A stretch of 64,000 bases of DNA from Polaromonas sp. OV174 (GCF_900112285.1 NZ_FOKZ01000012.1:1-64000); one strand, 5' to 3'. Shown: positions 27,564 through 35,340, counted from the first letter of the stretch. Translations and numbers: made by a program. The notes: generated from the letters alone by a model not told the origin.

Positions 27564-28529
27564 TCACTGTTTAGGAGGCGCTGCGCTTATCGCCTTGTTC
27601 AGATTTTCCGGGACCACCTTCGATTTGCCGCGCGAGGACAAGCGAATCAAAGGAAGCGAAGGGGAGGGACGGGCCACTGTTTCGTCAAACGGGTGAGTAG
27701 CGGTGCCGACCGACTTGAGTATGCGTTGCACATAGGCCCGCGTTTCCAGATACGGCGGAACCCCCCGGTAACGCTCGACCTTGCCTTCCCCTGCGTTGTA
27801 GGCAGCAGCCACCAGCGCCACATCGCCTTCAAAATAGGCCAGTAACCAGCGCAGATAGGTCAGACCACCCCGAATATTTTGGGCTGGGTCATAGGGGTTT
27901 TTCACGTTGAAACGCAAGCTGGTTTGCGGGATGAGCTGCATCAGTCCCTGTGCATTCTTGGGTGATAGCGCCAGACTGTTGAAGTTGGATTCTGCGGCAA
28001 TGATGGCCAGCACCAGCTGCGGCTCCACGTGATACTGAGGCGATATTTTCATCACCAGATCAAAAATTTTCCGCGGAGCAATGGCACTGTAATCGACGCT
28101 CGGTTGACTGGGCGTAGTGAGCTCCGGTGCAGGATCACGCATGCAGTCAGGTGATTCCCCCGTGGGAGCTCCCACTACTTTGAGCATGCGCTGGGCGGCT
28201 TCCAGCCCTTGCTCGGCGGCTGCATGGAAAAAGAATGCAGCTATCGAATCACTGCGTTCCACTCCACGACCGTTGGCGTACATCCATCCCAAGTTGTACT
28301 GCGCCTCCGCGTCGCCCTGACGCGCACCCTGGCAGTACAGGGTCGCGGCCAGAGTAGGGTTGCGCGGCACACCCTCGCCATGTTCATAGGCAAGGGCCTC
28401 CAAGCGTAGCTTGGAAACCTGAACATCATTAACGACGCTTTCCCCCTCGGAGCCATGTCCCTGCGCCGCTACGGCAGGAAAGTATGTCGTCATCAACACA
28501 GCCAGAAGGGAGGAAATACCTACGTGCAT
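27564..28529 (-). CDS. lytic transglycosylase with Sel1-like repeats
   Basis: From ATG 28529 the 321-residue protein has a signal peptide (about 1-22). Two Sel1-type repeats follow (about 40-110: AYEHGEGVPRN, YNLGWMYANGRGVERS), then an SLT domain (about 160-285) with the catalytic Glu in AAESNFNS, the GLMQLIP motif and AAYNAGEGKVERY. It cleaves peptidoglycan in the periplasm. A TTG at 28568 is an alternative start. It lies downstream of the secretion cluster on the same strand and could open the wall for its assembly (inference). Confidence 0.88.
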   Translation of the reverse strand: MHVGISSLLAVLMTTYFPAVAAQGHGSEGESVVNDVQVSKLRLEALAYEHGEGVPRNPTLAATLYCQGARQGDAEAQYNLGWMYANGRGVERSDSIAAFFFHAAAEQGLEAAQRMLKVVGAPTGESPDCMRDPAPELTTPSQPSVDYSAIAPRKIFDLVMKISPQYHVEPQLVLAIIAAESNFNSLALSPKNAQGLMQLIPQTSLRFNVKNPYDPAQNIRGGLTYLRWLLAYFEGDVALVAAAYNAGEGKVERYRGVPPYLETRAYVQRILKSVGTATHPFDETVARPSPSLPLIRLSSRGKSKVVPENLNKAISAAPPKQ

Positions 28530-28603
28530 TCTGGAAAGTATGCTGGTTTTTCTAAGGTCTGTCACCAACCTGGGCTGTAGCGCCTGTTCACGATCTCTGT
28601 CCT

Positions 28604-28621
28604 ATCCGAGAGTATTCGGAT
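28604..28621. repeat. perfect inverted repeat ATCCGA-N6-TCGGAT
   Basis: The dyad lies about 75 bases upstream of the lytic transglycosylase start on the minus strand. A further direct ATCCGAG copy lies about 30 bases to its right. It could be an operator. A second small hairpin, CGCAC-TGCT-GTGCG, at 28740-28753 follows the stop of the upstream operon. Confidence 0.4.
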
Positions 28622-28771
28622 GAGAAAGAAGAGATATCCGAGCGACGTCACCAGAGCAGTTCAACCAAATCAGGCCCCTACTGGAGCAAGTGCGTAAATC
28701 GACCAAGTCAGGCACGGTAGAGTTCTATGAAGTGTCCTGCGCACTGCTGTGCGAAACCCCATACATCCGGG

Positions 28772-29323
28772 TCAGCGGCTTCCGATGGCGTTGGCGAGGG
28801 CTTCGTTGATCGTTGCCTGCAGATTCAGGCTTTTTACGATGCCCATACTGTTGCTGGTAGCCTGGATCACGGTCTGGTTACGTATGAGCTGATTATTGAG
28901 GGTGTTTTGAATGTAGGTGGCCAGGGGCACTTGCATTACGACGGGGTCCACCGTGTTGCCAGGACCGTTTTGCACGAGCTGGGGTTGCAATACGATCTTC
29001 TGCCCCAGCACAGCGGCCTGCGCCGCAGTGAGTGTATTGATGTCACCCAACTGGAACGAGGTGGCCGTTATCAGCTGACCATTGATATACACCGCACGGC
29101 TGATACCAAACGAAACGACAAGACCGGAGCCCAAATCAAAACCGCCGCGCAAGCGTGCCAAGGTGCGGTCGCTCACCGTGAGCCACATTGCCCCCTGTTG
29201 TGGCGACTCTGGCGGGAGGCTCTGCGCCTGGCAGGCACTGGCCACCAACAGAGTGTACAAGCCGGCGATGCGCCAAGATTTGCGGAGGTGCGCTGCGACG
29301 TGGATGCGACGTAAGTGAGACAT
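28772..29323 (-). CDS. secreted protein with RGG processing-like site, last gene of the Fap-like operon
   Basis: The 183-residue product has a long basic N terminus and hydrophobic core (about 17-33, ending SACQA), a likely signal peptide. At residues 59-61 it has RGG preceded by L-x-x-L (LARLRGG), similar to a double-glycine cleavage site. The rest is Gln/Asn/Thr-rich and strand-forming, with IQNTLNNQLIRNQTVIQ near residue 137. Its start overlaps the C39 peptidase stop by one base (TGATG). I infer it is a substrate or accessory of that peptidase. No characterised family is recognised. Confidence 0.75.
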   Translation of the reverse strand: MSHLRRIHVAAHLRKSWRIAGLYTLLVASACQAQSLPPESPQQGAMWLTVSDRTLARLRGGFDLGSGLVVSFGISRAVYINGQLITATSFQLGDINTLTAAQAAVLGQKIVLQPQLVQNGPGNTVDPVVMQVPLATYIQNTLNNQLIRNQTVIQATSNSMGIVKSLNLQATINEALANAIGSR

Positions 29324-30006
29324 CAGAAGTCTCCCGGACCGAGAGCGGGCATGGTGATGCCGGAAAGATCATTGCGATTGATCCCGGTCGCCAGTGGTGC
29401 CTCAGGTGCGGCACGCCAGTCGGTAGCCAGATTGAAACGTGCTGTCTCCATGCGGTTGTGAATGACAAACAGGAGGCCACTTTGCCAACTGGCCTCGAAC
29501 GTCTTGCGTGAGGCGGCGCGCGTGCCGTTTGCCGGGTCGCCTATCAAAACGCGGTCGCCACGCAGGCCTTTGATCACCACAAAATGGTGATAACCCCCTT
29601 CGTTGATCAGAACAATGGCAGGAATGCGTGCCTCGGCCAGCTTGTTCAACGGCTGCTCGAATCCGTCTGCCTCAAAGCCCTGGGCTTGCAGGAAACGCTT
29701 CATGTCGAGCAGCGAAAATCCTTCACGCCGGATTTTTTGCTGGTCGCCGTGGTTGTACATATATTCAAAAACTGTACTCTCAGACACCGGATAGCCGTAA
29801 TGGTGAGTCAGCAGCGTCGCCAAGGCAGCCGAGCCGCAACTGAAATCGTATTGTTGTAGCAGGGTGCCGGCCAGGCGAGCTTGTCGAATACTGGTCACGG
29901 GAATGAAGACATCACCGCCGCCCATGGAAGGTAGATAAGCTGGCTGCGCCCCGGCAGCAGTCACCATGACCGCCGTGAGCGTCAGGAGCAGGGGACGGCA
30001 ACGCAT
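29323..30006 (-). CDS. periplasmic C39-type cysteine peptidase (FapD-like)
   Basis: The 227-residue protein has a signal peptide (about 1-20) and a peptidase C39 fold. Catalytic Cys57 lies in QQYDFSCGSAAL, the His in GGYHHFVVIKG (140/141) and the Asp in IGDPANG (157). C39 domains classically cleave double-glycine leaders inside ABC transporters; here there is no transporter domain, as in FapD of the Fap amyloid system. Neighbouring small genes on both sides carry RGG sites, which makes them candidate substrates. The gap to the upstream gene is 12 bases. Confidence 0.85.
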   Translation of the reverse strand: MRCRPLLLTLTAVMVTAAGAQPAYLPSMGGGDVFIPVTSIRQARLAGTLLQQYDFSCGSAALATLLTHHYGYPVSESTVFEYMYNHGDQQKIRREGFSLLDMKRFLQAQGFEADGFEQPLNKLAEARIPAIVLINEGGYHHFVVIKGLRGDRVLIGDPANGTRAASRKTFEASWQSGLLFVIHNRMETARFNLATDWRAAPEAPLATGINRNDLSGITMPALGPGDF

Positions 30007-30018
30007 GATGCCCTCCCA

Positions 30019-30396
30019 TTAATTCATCTGCAAGTGCAGAATCACGGCATTTTGGATCAATACGTTGGCACCGGTATTCTGGATCACCACCGGTAGGCCG
30101 CTCATACTGGAGAACGCGCCGGCGCTGATGGTGTTGGTGCCCGTTGCCACATTGACGGCGGTATTGCCAGCGGTTGTGCCAGCAAGCTCCATATCATTGC
30201 GAATGAGTTCCGTACCGCCGCGATAGCTTTCCAACGCAGCTGCCGCGACCGGCTTGTCAAAGCCGACTGGCCCCGCGCTTTGCTGGGCTGTGTCTGCCGT
30301 GACCGGCAGCGCTGGTGACGTTTGTGCTGTCACCTGCATCGGTAGTGATGTGAGCAACGCGACACAACTGAACCAGAACATCTCGCTTGGTTTCAT
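30019..30396 (-). CDS. small secreted protein with RGG processing-like site
   Basis: The 125-residue product has a signal peptide (about 1-24, ending QVTA). A 35-residue pro-like segment ends in LESYRGG, with Gly60-Gly61. A mature-like part rich in Asn, Thr, Val and Ile follows. Its C terminus (SGLPVVIQNTGANVLIQN) parallels the C terminus of the large Gly-rich protein encoded upstream. RGG falls at exactly the same residue numbers as in the 28772-29323 product. It is likely an amyloid-type minor component or nucleator (inference). Confidence 0.75.
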   Translation of the reverse strand: MKPSEMFWFSCVALLTSLPMQVTAQTSPALPVTADTAQQSAGPVGFDKPVAAAALESYRGGTELIRNDMELAGTTAGNTAVNVATGTNTISAGAFSSMSGLPVVIQNTGANVLIQNAVILHLQMN

Positions 30397-30484
30397 TTTG
30401 TTGCCCCTTTGATGGACGATGGCGACAAGCCGGCATTAACCTCAGCCCATTTTGGAACCGCGATCAATGCCGGCCAAGGTCGCT

Positions 30485-32032
30485 TTAGTGAACAGCCAGG
30501 TTGGCCTGGACATTCACGCTTTGCTGAATCAGCGAGGCAAACCCGCTGTTCTGGTTAGCCAGCATGATGCCAGCAGCCGACTGCCCAACACTGGTCATGG
30601 CATTGGACATGTTGAAGGTGCCTGCGTTGACGTTGTTGGTGCCGCCAGCGCCGCCCATGCCGCCCTGGCCGGTGCCGCCGGTGCCGCCGCTGGCGGTGTT
30701 GACACCACCATTGCCTGCACCACCCGTACCGCCGGTACCGCTACCGCCAGCCCCGCCATTGCCTGCGGTGTTGCTGCCGTTGCTGGCATTGCCATTGGTG
30801 GCACTGCCGTTCATGCTCGAGCCGCCTGCGCCGCCCGTGCCTGCACCGCCCGTGCGGGTTCCGCCGGAAGTGCTGCTGGCCATGCCGCCTGCGCCACCTG
30901 CACCGCCTGCGCCGCCTGCGCCCGTAGCGCCGCTAGCGCCGCCGGCGCCAGCCGTGCTGCTCCCGGAGCCCGCGCCGCCTGCGCCGCTAGTACCACCGGC
31001 GCCAGCCGTGCTGCTCCCGGAGCCCGCGCCGCCTGCGCCGCTAGCACCACCTGCACCTGCCGTGCCGCTGGCACCGCCACTGCCACCGTTGCCGCCGTCG
31101 CCGCCGATGCCGCCTGTGGCTCCCGAGCCACCTGCGCCGCCTGCGCCTGCCGCGGTTCCACCGGAACTGCCGCCGCCGCCGGCACCACCGCTCCTGCCGC
31201 CAAGACCTGCAGCCAGACTGCCGCTGCTGCCGCCGCGGCCGCTATCGCCGCCCTCACCAGCAGCCAGACTGCCGCTGCTGCCGCCGCGACCGCTATCGCC
31301 GCTGGAACCGCCGCGTGCACCGTCTCCTCCATTGGCGATGGCCCGGCCACTTTCGCTTGAGCCGTTAGCGCCGCCGCCCGTGCCGCGACCGCCGTTACCC
31401 GCATCGCCGGAGCTGCCATTGGTGGCACTGCCATGACTGATGGCGCCATTGGAGGCACTTCCGCCTGCTGCGCCCACTGCGCCGACGCCGCCGGCACCAT
31501 TGCCGCCAGAAGCAGAACCGGATGCAGAGCCACCCCTGCCGGTGCCGCCAGTGCCGCCGTTGCCGGTGCCGCCGTTGGCATTGCCAGTGTTGTAGGCGGT
31601 GTTGCCAATGTCATGCACGCGGTTGCCGGTCACCGTGCCGCTAAGGTTGCTGGTGGCTGTGGCCGTGGTCACATTGAAAGCGTTGCTGAACGTACCCGTG
31701 GAGCCGTTATTGAGTGCGACCGACCTTGCAGCATTGGCAAGTGCCTGGCCAGAGTTCCTGTTCAGGCTGTTGTCAGAGTTGTTGTTGGTGCTCTGGTTGT
31801 TGTGTCGATTGGAGTTGTTTGAGCTGTTAGTGTTTCCTTGATTTGAGTTGTTCTGCGATGCTGTTGAATTCTCGTTAGCCTGCGGCGCATTGCCGCCTTG
31901 CGTCGAGGTGGCAGTTGCGGTTTGGTTACCGGTCGTTGCGTTAGCAGTACCGTCGGTGCCGTTATTGGTCGGATTGGCCCATGCGGAAACGCATGCAAGG
32001 GCGATGGCCGAAGCCAACAGTGTCTTTTTCAT
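30485..32032 (-). CDS. large Gly/Asn/Ser-rich secreted protein, amyloid- or matrix-like
   Basis: The start ATG at 32032 has a perfect AGGAGG (32037-32042). The 515-residue product has a signal peptide (1-19, cut after WA). An Asn/Thr/Ser/Gln-rich region (20-150) is followed by about 310 residues of GGxGG-type low complexity with 17- and 18-residue tandem repeats. A conserved-looking C terminus (FNMSN, AGIMLANQNSGF, SLIQQSVNVQAN) closes it. No Cys remains after the signal peptide. It is probably the main exported fibre or coat subunit. It is first in a four-gene operon with a sigma-54 promoter. Confidence 0.8.
   Translation of the reverse strand: MKKTLLASAIALACVSAWANPTNNGTDGTANATTGNQTATATSTQGGNAPQANENSTASQNNSNQGNTNSSNNSNRHNNQSTNNNSDNSLNRNSGQALANAARSVALNNGSTGTFSNAFNVTTATATSNLSGTVTGNRVHDIGNTAYNTGNANGGTGNGGTGGTGRGGSASGSASGGNGAGGVGAVGAAGGSASNGAISHGSATNGSSGDAGNGGRGTGGGANGSSESGRAIANGGDGARGGSSGDSGRGGSSGSLAAGEGGDSGRGGSSGSLAAGLGGRSGGAGGGGSSGGTAAGAGGAGGSGATGGIGGDGGNGGSGGASGTAGAGGASGAGGAGSGSSTAGAGGTSGAGGAGSGSSTAGAGGASGATGAGGAGGAGGAGGMASSTSGGTRTGGAGTGGAGGSSMNGSATNGNASNGSNTAGNGGAGGSGTGGTGGAGNGGVNTASGGTGGTGQGGMGGAGGTNNVNAGTFNMSNAMTSVGQSAAGIMLANQNSGFASLIQQSVNVQANLAVH
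30944..31051. repeat. two tandem 54-base units in the Gly-rich gene
   Basis: The unit starts at 30944 and again at 30998, encoding an 18-residue repeat of the GSGSSTAGAGG type. The near-identity at DNA level indicates a recent duplication and likely length variation between strains. Confidence 0.75.
31211..31312. repeat. two tandem 51-base units in the Gly-rich gene
   Basis: The unit starts at 31211 and at 31262 and encodes a 17-residue repeat (GRGGSSGSLAAG core). The copies differ at only a few bases. Confidence 0.75.
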
Positions 32033-32109
32033 AAAGCCTCCTACGTTTGTTTAAGTTTCCGAACAACATGCCTTGGTTGAATTGCGTTTCCGCAAATCAG
32101 TGGTGGCAA

Positions 32110-32125
32110 AGCAACTTGAGTGCCA
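32110..32125 (-). promoter_or_regulatory. sigma-54 (-24/-12) promoter of the Gly-rich operon
   Basis: Read on the minus strand the site is TGGCACTCAAGTTGCT. It has GG and GC exactly 10 bases apart and matches the TGGCACG-N4-TTGCW consensus at all but one fixed position. Transcription would begin near 32099, giving a leader of about 67 bases before the start codon at 32032. An activator gene of the sigma-54 class lies 1.8 kb away. Confidence 0.85.
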
Positions 32126-32230
32126 ACTTTCACAAGAAACTGACAAAGCCTCGCCGTCTATGGAGAAAGCATTTGCTCCAGGCGAGAACAGCTCATGACG
32201 ACGGGTTCGACGCAAGATCGGCAGAGCAAA

Positions 32231-32250
32231 CTGTCACAGATGTATGACGC
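32231..32250. promoter_or_regulatory. candidate activator-binding dyad 1
   Basis: CTGTCACA-GATG-TATGACGC fits the pattern CTGTCWCR-N4-TRTGACRS shared with two sites further right. It is 106 bases upstream of the -24 box, a normal enhancer position for sigma-54 promoters. Confidence 0.55.
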
Positions 32251-32354
32251 TTCCGTTAATCAATGTGAAGGTATCCGGGCTTCCCAGCCAGTCACACCCC
32301 TTTGTGGCCGTTGTAAAACCAGCGTGACCAGGCCACCACCAGGTGCCGGTGAGA

Positions 32355-32374
32355 CTGTCTCGCTTTTGTGACGC
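32355..32374. promoter_or_regulatory. candidate activator-binding dyad 2
   Basis: CTGTCTCG-CTTT-TGTGACGC matches the same 20-base pattern in the same orientation, 124 bases from dyad 1. Confidence 0.5.
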
Positions 32375-32465
32375 TGCCTTGGTAGGGCGCCTGGCAAGCG
32401 CTCTGAAAATCTCAGACACAGCCTTAGGTGCGGCTTGGCAATACGCCAAAAGATACAGGCTGTGG

Positions 32466-32485
32466 CTGTCTCAGAGCTGTGACAG
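32466..32485. promoter_or_regulatory. candidate activator-binding dyad 3
   Basis: CTGTCTCA-GAGC-TGTGACAG is the most symmetrical copy (7 of 8 arm positions pair). It lies about 134 bases upstream of the barrel gene start at 32619, so it could serve either direction. Confidence 0.6.
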
Positions 32486-32618
32486 CGCAGCATGATTGCA
32501 ACGGGGAATTACCTTTTTTTGCAACTTGTGTCTTGCAGCCACTCACAACCAAGGCCTACCCTTAAAGGAAGTAAAAGAGTCTTACATCGTGCGGCCGAAT
32601 AAAAACAAGGAGGGCGTC

Positions 32619-33938
32619 ATGAATGCATCTCGCAGTAAGGGGCGTGCAGCCGTCCTTGCCTGTTCCACCATGGTCATGACGTGCACGGCGTCTTATGCAC
32701 AAGGGAGCGCCGCAGCCGGTGATGAAGGGGCTGCGCGTATCGAAGGGCTACAGCAACAGTTGTCCGAACAAGCCCGGCAGATCGAGATACTCAAAAAGGC
32801 GGTGGCGGATCAGGAGGCGCGACAGCGTGAGTTGCAGCGCTCGCTGGGCCAGCAGGATGCTCGACCCGCCACTGGGCCCACGGAAGGCGCCCAGACGGCG
32901 CCAAACCAGAACGCAGGCAGTGAGCCCGACAACACCCAACGATCGGTACGTGTGGGGGTGGCCCCCAGTGATGAGTCCCAGCAGCCTCCGGTCGTGGCAC
33001 CCTTGTTTGAGCAGCCAGGCATTCTGACGCCCAAGGGCAAGTTTGTGCTGGAGCCCTCGGTCCAGTACGTGTATTCGTCAAGCAACCGGGTGGCCTTGGT
33101 GGGTTACACCATCATTCCGGCCTTGCTGATAGGCTTGATTGATGTGCGCGAAGTCAAGCGCAATACCATCACGGGAGCGCTAACGACCCGTTATGGCGTG
33201 AATAACCGGTTTGAACTGGAAGCCAGGCTGCCCTATGTGTACCGTTCTGATGCGACCATCAGCCGTGAAATTTTTACCGGATCAGCCTCTGATGCCGTTT
33301 TCAACAGCAGCGGAAAGTCTATTGGCGATATAGAGCTGGCAGCGCGCTATCAACTCACCGACGGCGGCGCCAATAAACCCTATGTCGTTGGATCGCTGCG
33401 CTTCAAGACGCGCACCGGAAAAGACCCCTTCGAGGTCGTGACCGACTGCGTCACGCGCTGCGTAGGCAACACCACGGGAACCGGCCTGCCGCTGGATCTG
33501 CCGACCGGCTCGGGCTTTTATTCGCTGCAACCGGGCGTGACCTGGCTGTTCGCCTCTGATCCTGCCGTGTTTTTTGGCGGGATCAGCTACACCTACAACT
33601 TCAAGCGAAGCGGCATTAGCCGACAGGTGCTCAATGGCGAGCAAGAATTCATAGGCGATGTGGAGCCAGGCGGCATCTTCGGCATCAATTTCGGTATGGG
33701 ACTGGCGCTCAATGACAAGTCGGCGCTCAGCATAGGCGTCGATCTGAACTCGATAGGTCGCACGCGCCAGAACGGCGCACCGGTGCCAGGCTCGGTGCGC
33801 ACTCAGTTGGCCACCATGCTGCTGGGCTATTCATATCGCTACAGTGACAAGACCACTTTTAGTATCACGGTCGGTGCCGGCCTAACCCGTGACACACCGG
33901 ACCTGACCATGAGCATCAGAATTCCAATGACGTTCTGA
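32619..33938 (+). CDS. outer-membrane beta-barrel with N-terminal coiled coil (FapF-like)
   Basis: I start at ATG 32619, with AAGGAGGG 4 bases upstream, not at the earlier in-frame start. The 439-residue product has a signal peptide (1-28, ending SYAQ), a coiled-coil helix (about 38-75: IEGLQQQLSEQARQIEILKK) and a Pro/Asn-rich linker. A barrel domain of MetA-pathway/transporter type (about 125-439) follows and ends in a terminal Phe. This order matches FapF, the amyloid-exporting pore. It is divergent from the Gly-rich operon and 10 bases upstream of the regulator gene. Confidence 0.82.
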   Translation: MNASRSKGRAAVLACSTMVMTCTASYAQGSAAAGDEGAARIEGLQQQLSEQARQIEILKKAVADQEARQRELQRSLGQQDARPATGPTEGAQTAPNQNAGSEPDNTQRSVRVGVAPSDESQQPPVVAPLFEQPGILTPKGKFVLEPSVQYVYSSSNRVALVGYTIIPALLIGLIDVREVKRNTITGALTTRYGVNNRFELEARLPYVYRSDATISREIFTGSASDAVFNSSGKSIGDIELAARYQLTDGGANKPYVVGSLRFKTRTGKDPFEVVTDCVTRCVGNTTGTGLPLDLPTGSGFYSLQPGVTWLFASDPAVFFGGISYTYNFKRSGISRQVLNGEQEFIGDVEPGGIFGINFGMGLALNDKSALSIGVDLNSIGRTRQNGAPVPGSVRTQLATMLLGYSYRYSDKTTFSITVGAGLTRDTPDLTMSIRIPMTF

Positions 33939-33948
33939 AAGGGCTTGC

Positions 33949-35295
33949 ATGGCGTTGCCAAAGATTCTTTGCCTCAGTCCGCTCGAACCCGCGGCTGAGG
34001 TGGTCGAGCAATTGAGTCTCATGGGCTGGGACGTTTTACAGGCCAGCGATCAGGCTGGCGTGAGCCGGCGCATTCAGGCGCATCAGCCGATGCAGGTTGG
34101 CGTGTTGCTGCTCAAGGACTTTGCACCCGAACAACTGGCCTGGGTCGAAGCTTGCTTGCGGCTATCGAACGGGTTGGAGTGGGTGGGTTTGTTTCATGCC
34201 CCAGCGCTCGACTCGCCGCTTCTGCGCGAATGGGTGCTGAGCTACTTCTTCGACTACCACACACTGCCGGTGGACTGGCGCGAGTTTCATCTCACCTTGG
34301 GTCACGCCTTGCGCCGCGCTCAACTGCGTGGCCGGGACGATATCTACCTGCAGGCCACCGGAAAAATGGGCATGGTCGGGCACAGCGCGGCCATTGCGAA
34401 GTTGCAGCAACAGATCCGCAAAGTGGCCTCCACCGAGGCTTCCGTGCTGATTGGCGGCGAAAGCGGTAGCGGCAAGGAGCTGGCCGCGCGCGCCATTCAC
34501 CAGTGCTCCAGGCGCGCCGTCGGCCCGTTTGTTGCCGTCAATTGCGGCGCGATTGCGCCCTCGCTGATCCATTCAGAACTGTTTGGCCATGAGCGCGGTT
34601 CCTTTACCGGCGCCACGTCTAGCAAACCCGGGCTGATTGAAGCGGCCAGCGGCGGCACCATCTTTCTGGACGAAATCGCCGACCTGCCGCTTGAGCTGCA
34701 GACCAATCTGCTGCGCTTTCTGCAGGAACACACCATTCATCGCGTCGGTTCTGCACACAGCCTGCAGATCAATGTGCGCGTGGTGGCCGCATCGCATGTG
34801 GATTTGATGGAAGCGGTGGCGGCGGGGCGCTTTCGTGAGGATCTGTTTTATCGCCTCAATGTCTTACCCATAGAGGTGCCGCCCCTGCGCGACCGCATGT
34901 CCGACGTGCCGGTGCTGGCGCAGCATTTTCTGCAGCACTGCATGACTGACAAGCACCAGCGGCGCGTGGAGGGTTTTAGCCGTCAGGCCTTGTCCGCGAT
35001 GATGTCGCACTGCTGGCCGGGCAATGTCCGCGAGCTGAGCAACCGGGTACAACGCGCCATGGTGATGAGTGACCAGCGGCTGATCACGCCAGCAGATCTG
35101 GGCCTGAACATGGCTCGCAGTGCGGCTGGTGTCGGGCTGGATGCCGTGCGTACCATGGCGGAGCGCGATGCGATTGCCATGACCTTGGGACGGGTAGACC
35201 GCAATATCACCCATGCGGCGCGCGAACTGGGCATCTCCCGCATGACGCTATACCGCCTGATGGACAAGCACGGCCTGGCGCAAGGCGCTGGGTGA
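33949..35295 (+). CDS. VpsR-like sigma-54-class transcriptional activator
   Basis: The 448-residue protein has an atypical receiver-like N-terminal domain (1-130) like that of VpsR regulators, lacking a canonical phospho-Asp pocket. The AAA+ domain has Walker A GESGSGKE (170-177), GSFTGA (217-222) in place of GAFTGA, Walker B TIFLDE (237-242) and the LNVLPIEVPPLRDR block. A Fis-type helix-turn-helix (about 420-445: NITHAARELGISRMTLYRLM) ends it. It is the likely activator of the sigma-54 promoter at 32110. VpsR relatives sense c-di-GMP; that is inference here. Confidence 0.88.
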   Translation: MALPKILCLSPLEPAAEVVEQLSLMGWDVLQASDQAGVSRRIQAHQPMQVGVLLLKDFAPEQLAWVEACLRLSNGLEWVGLFHAPALDSPLLREWVLSYFFDYHTLPVDWREFHLTLGHALRRAQLRGRDDIYLQATGKMGMVGHSAAIAKLQQQIRKVASTEASVLIGGESGSGKELAARAIHQCSRRAVGPFVAVNCGAIAPSLIHSELFGHERGSFTGATSSKPGLIEAASGGTIFLDEIADLPLELQTNLLRFLQEHTIHRVGSAHSLQINVRVVAASHVDLMEAVAAGRFREDLFYRLNVLPIEVPPLRDRMSDVPVLAQHFLQHCMTDKHQRRVEGFSRQALSAMMSHCWPGNVRELSNRVQRAMVMSDQRLITPADLGLNMARSAAGVGLDAVRTMAERDAIAMTLGRVDRNITHAARELGISRMTLYRLMDKHGLAQGAG

Positions 35296-35340
35296 CAAGA
35301 CCAGGGCGCCAAGTTGCCAAGTTGCCGCACACAAAAACTC

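Noticed and set aside
30940..31320. Periodic short repeats considered as a CRISPR-like array
   Set aside because: The units are tandem, coding and without spacers.
30452..31436. Long rightward open frames opposite the Gly-rich gene, rich in Pro or Ala/Cys
   Set aside because: They are antisense shadows of a GGN-rich coding strand, with no ribosome site and no signal or family features.
32490..32560. Search for a rightward sigma-54 promoter before the barrel gene
   Set aside because: GGGG and TTTGC boxes occur but with 14-base spacing; no acceptable -24/-12 pair was found.
32496..32618. Upstream extension of the barrel gene to an earlier in-frame ATG
   Set aside because: The ATG at 32619 has a strong AAGGAGGG and a proper signal peptide; the extension would bury the signal.
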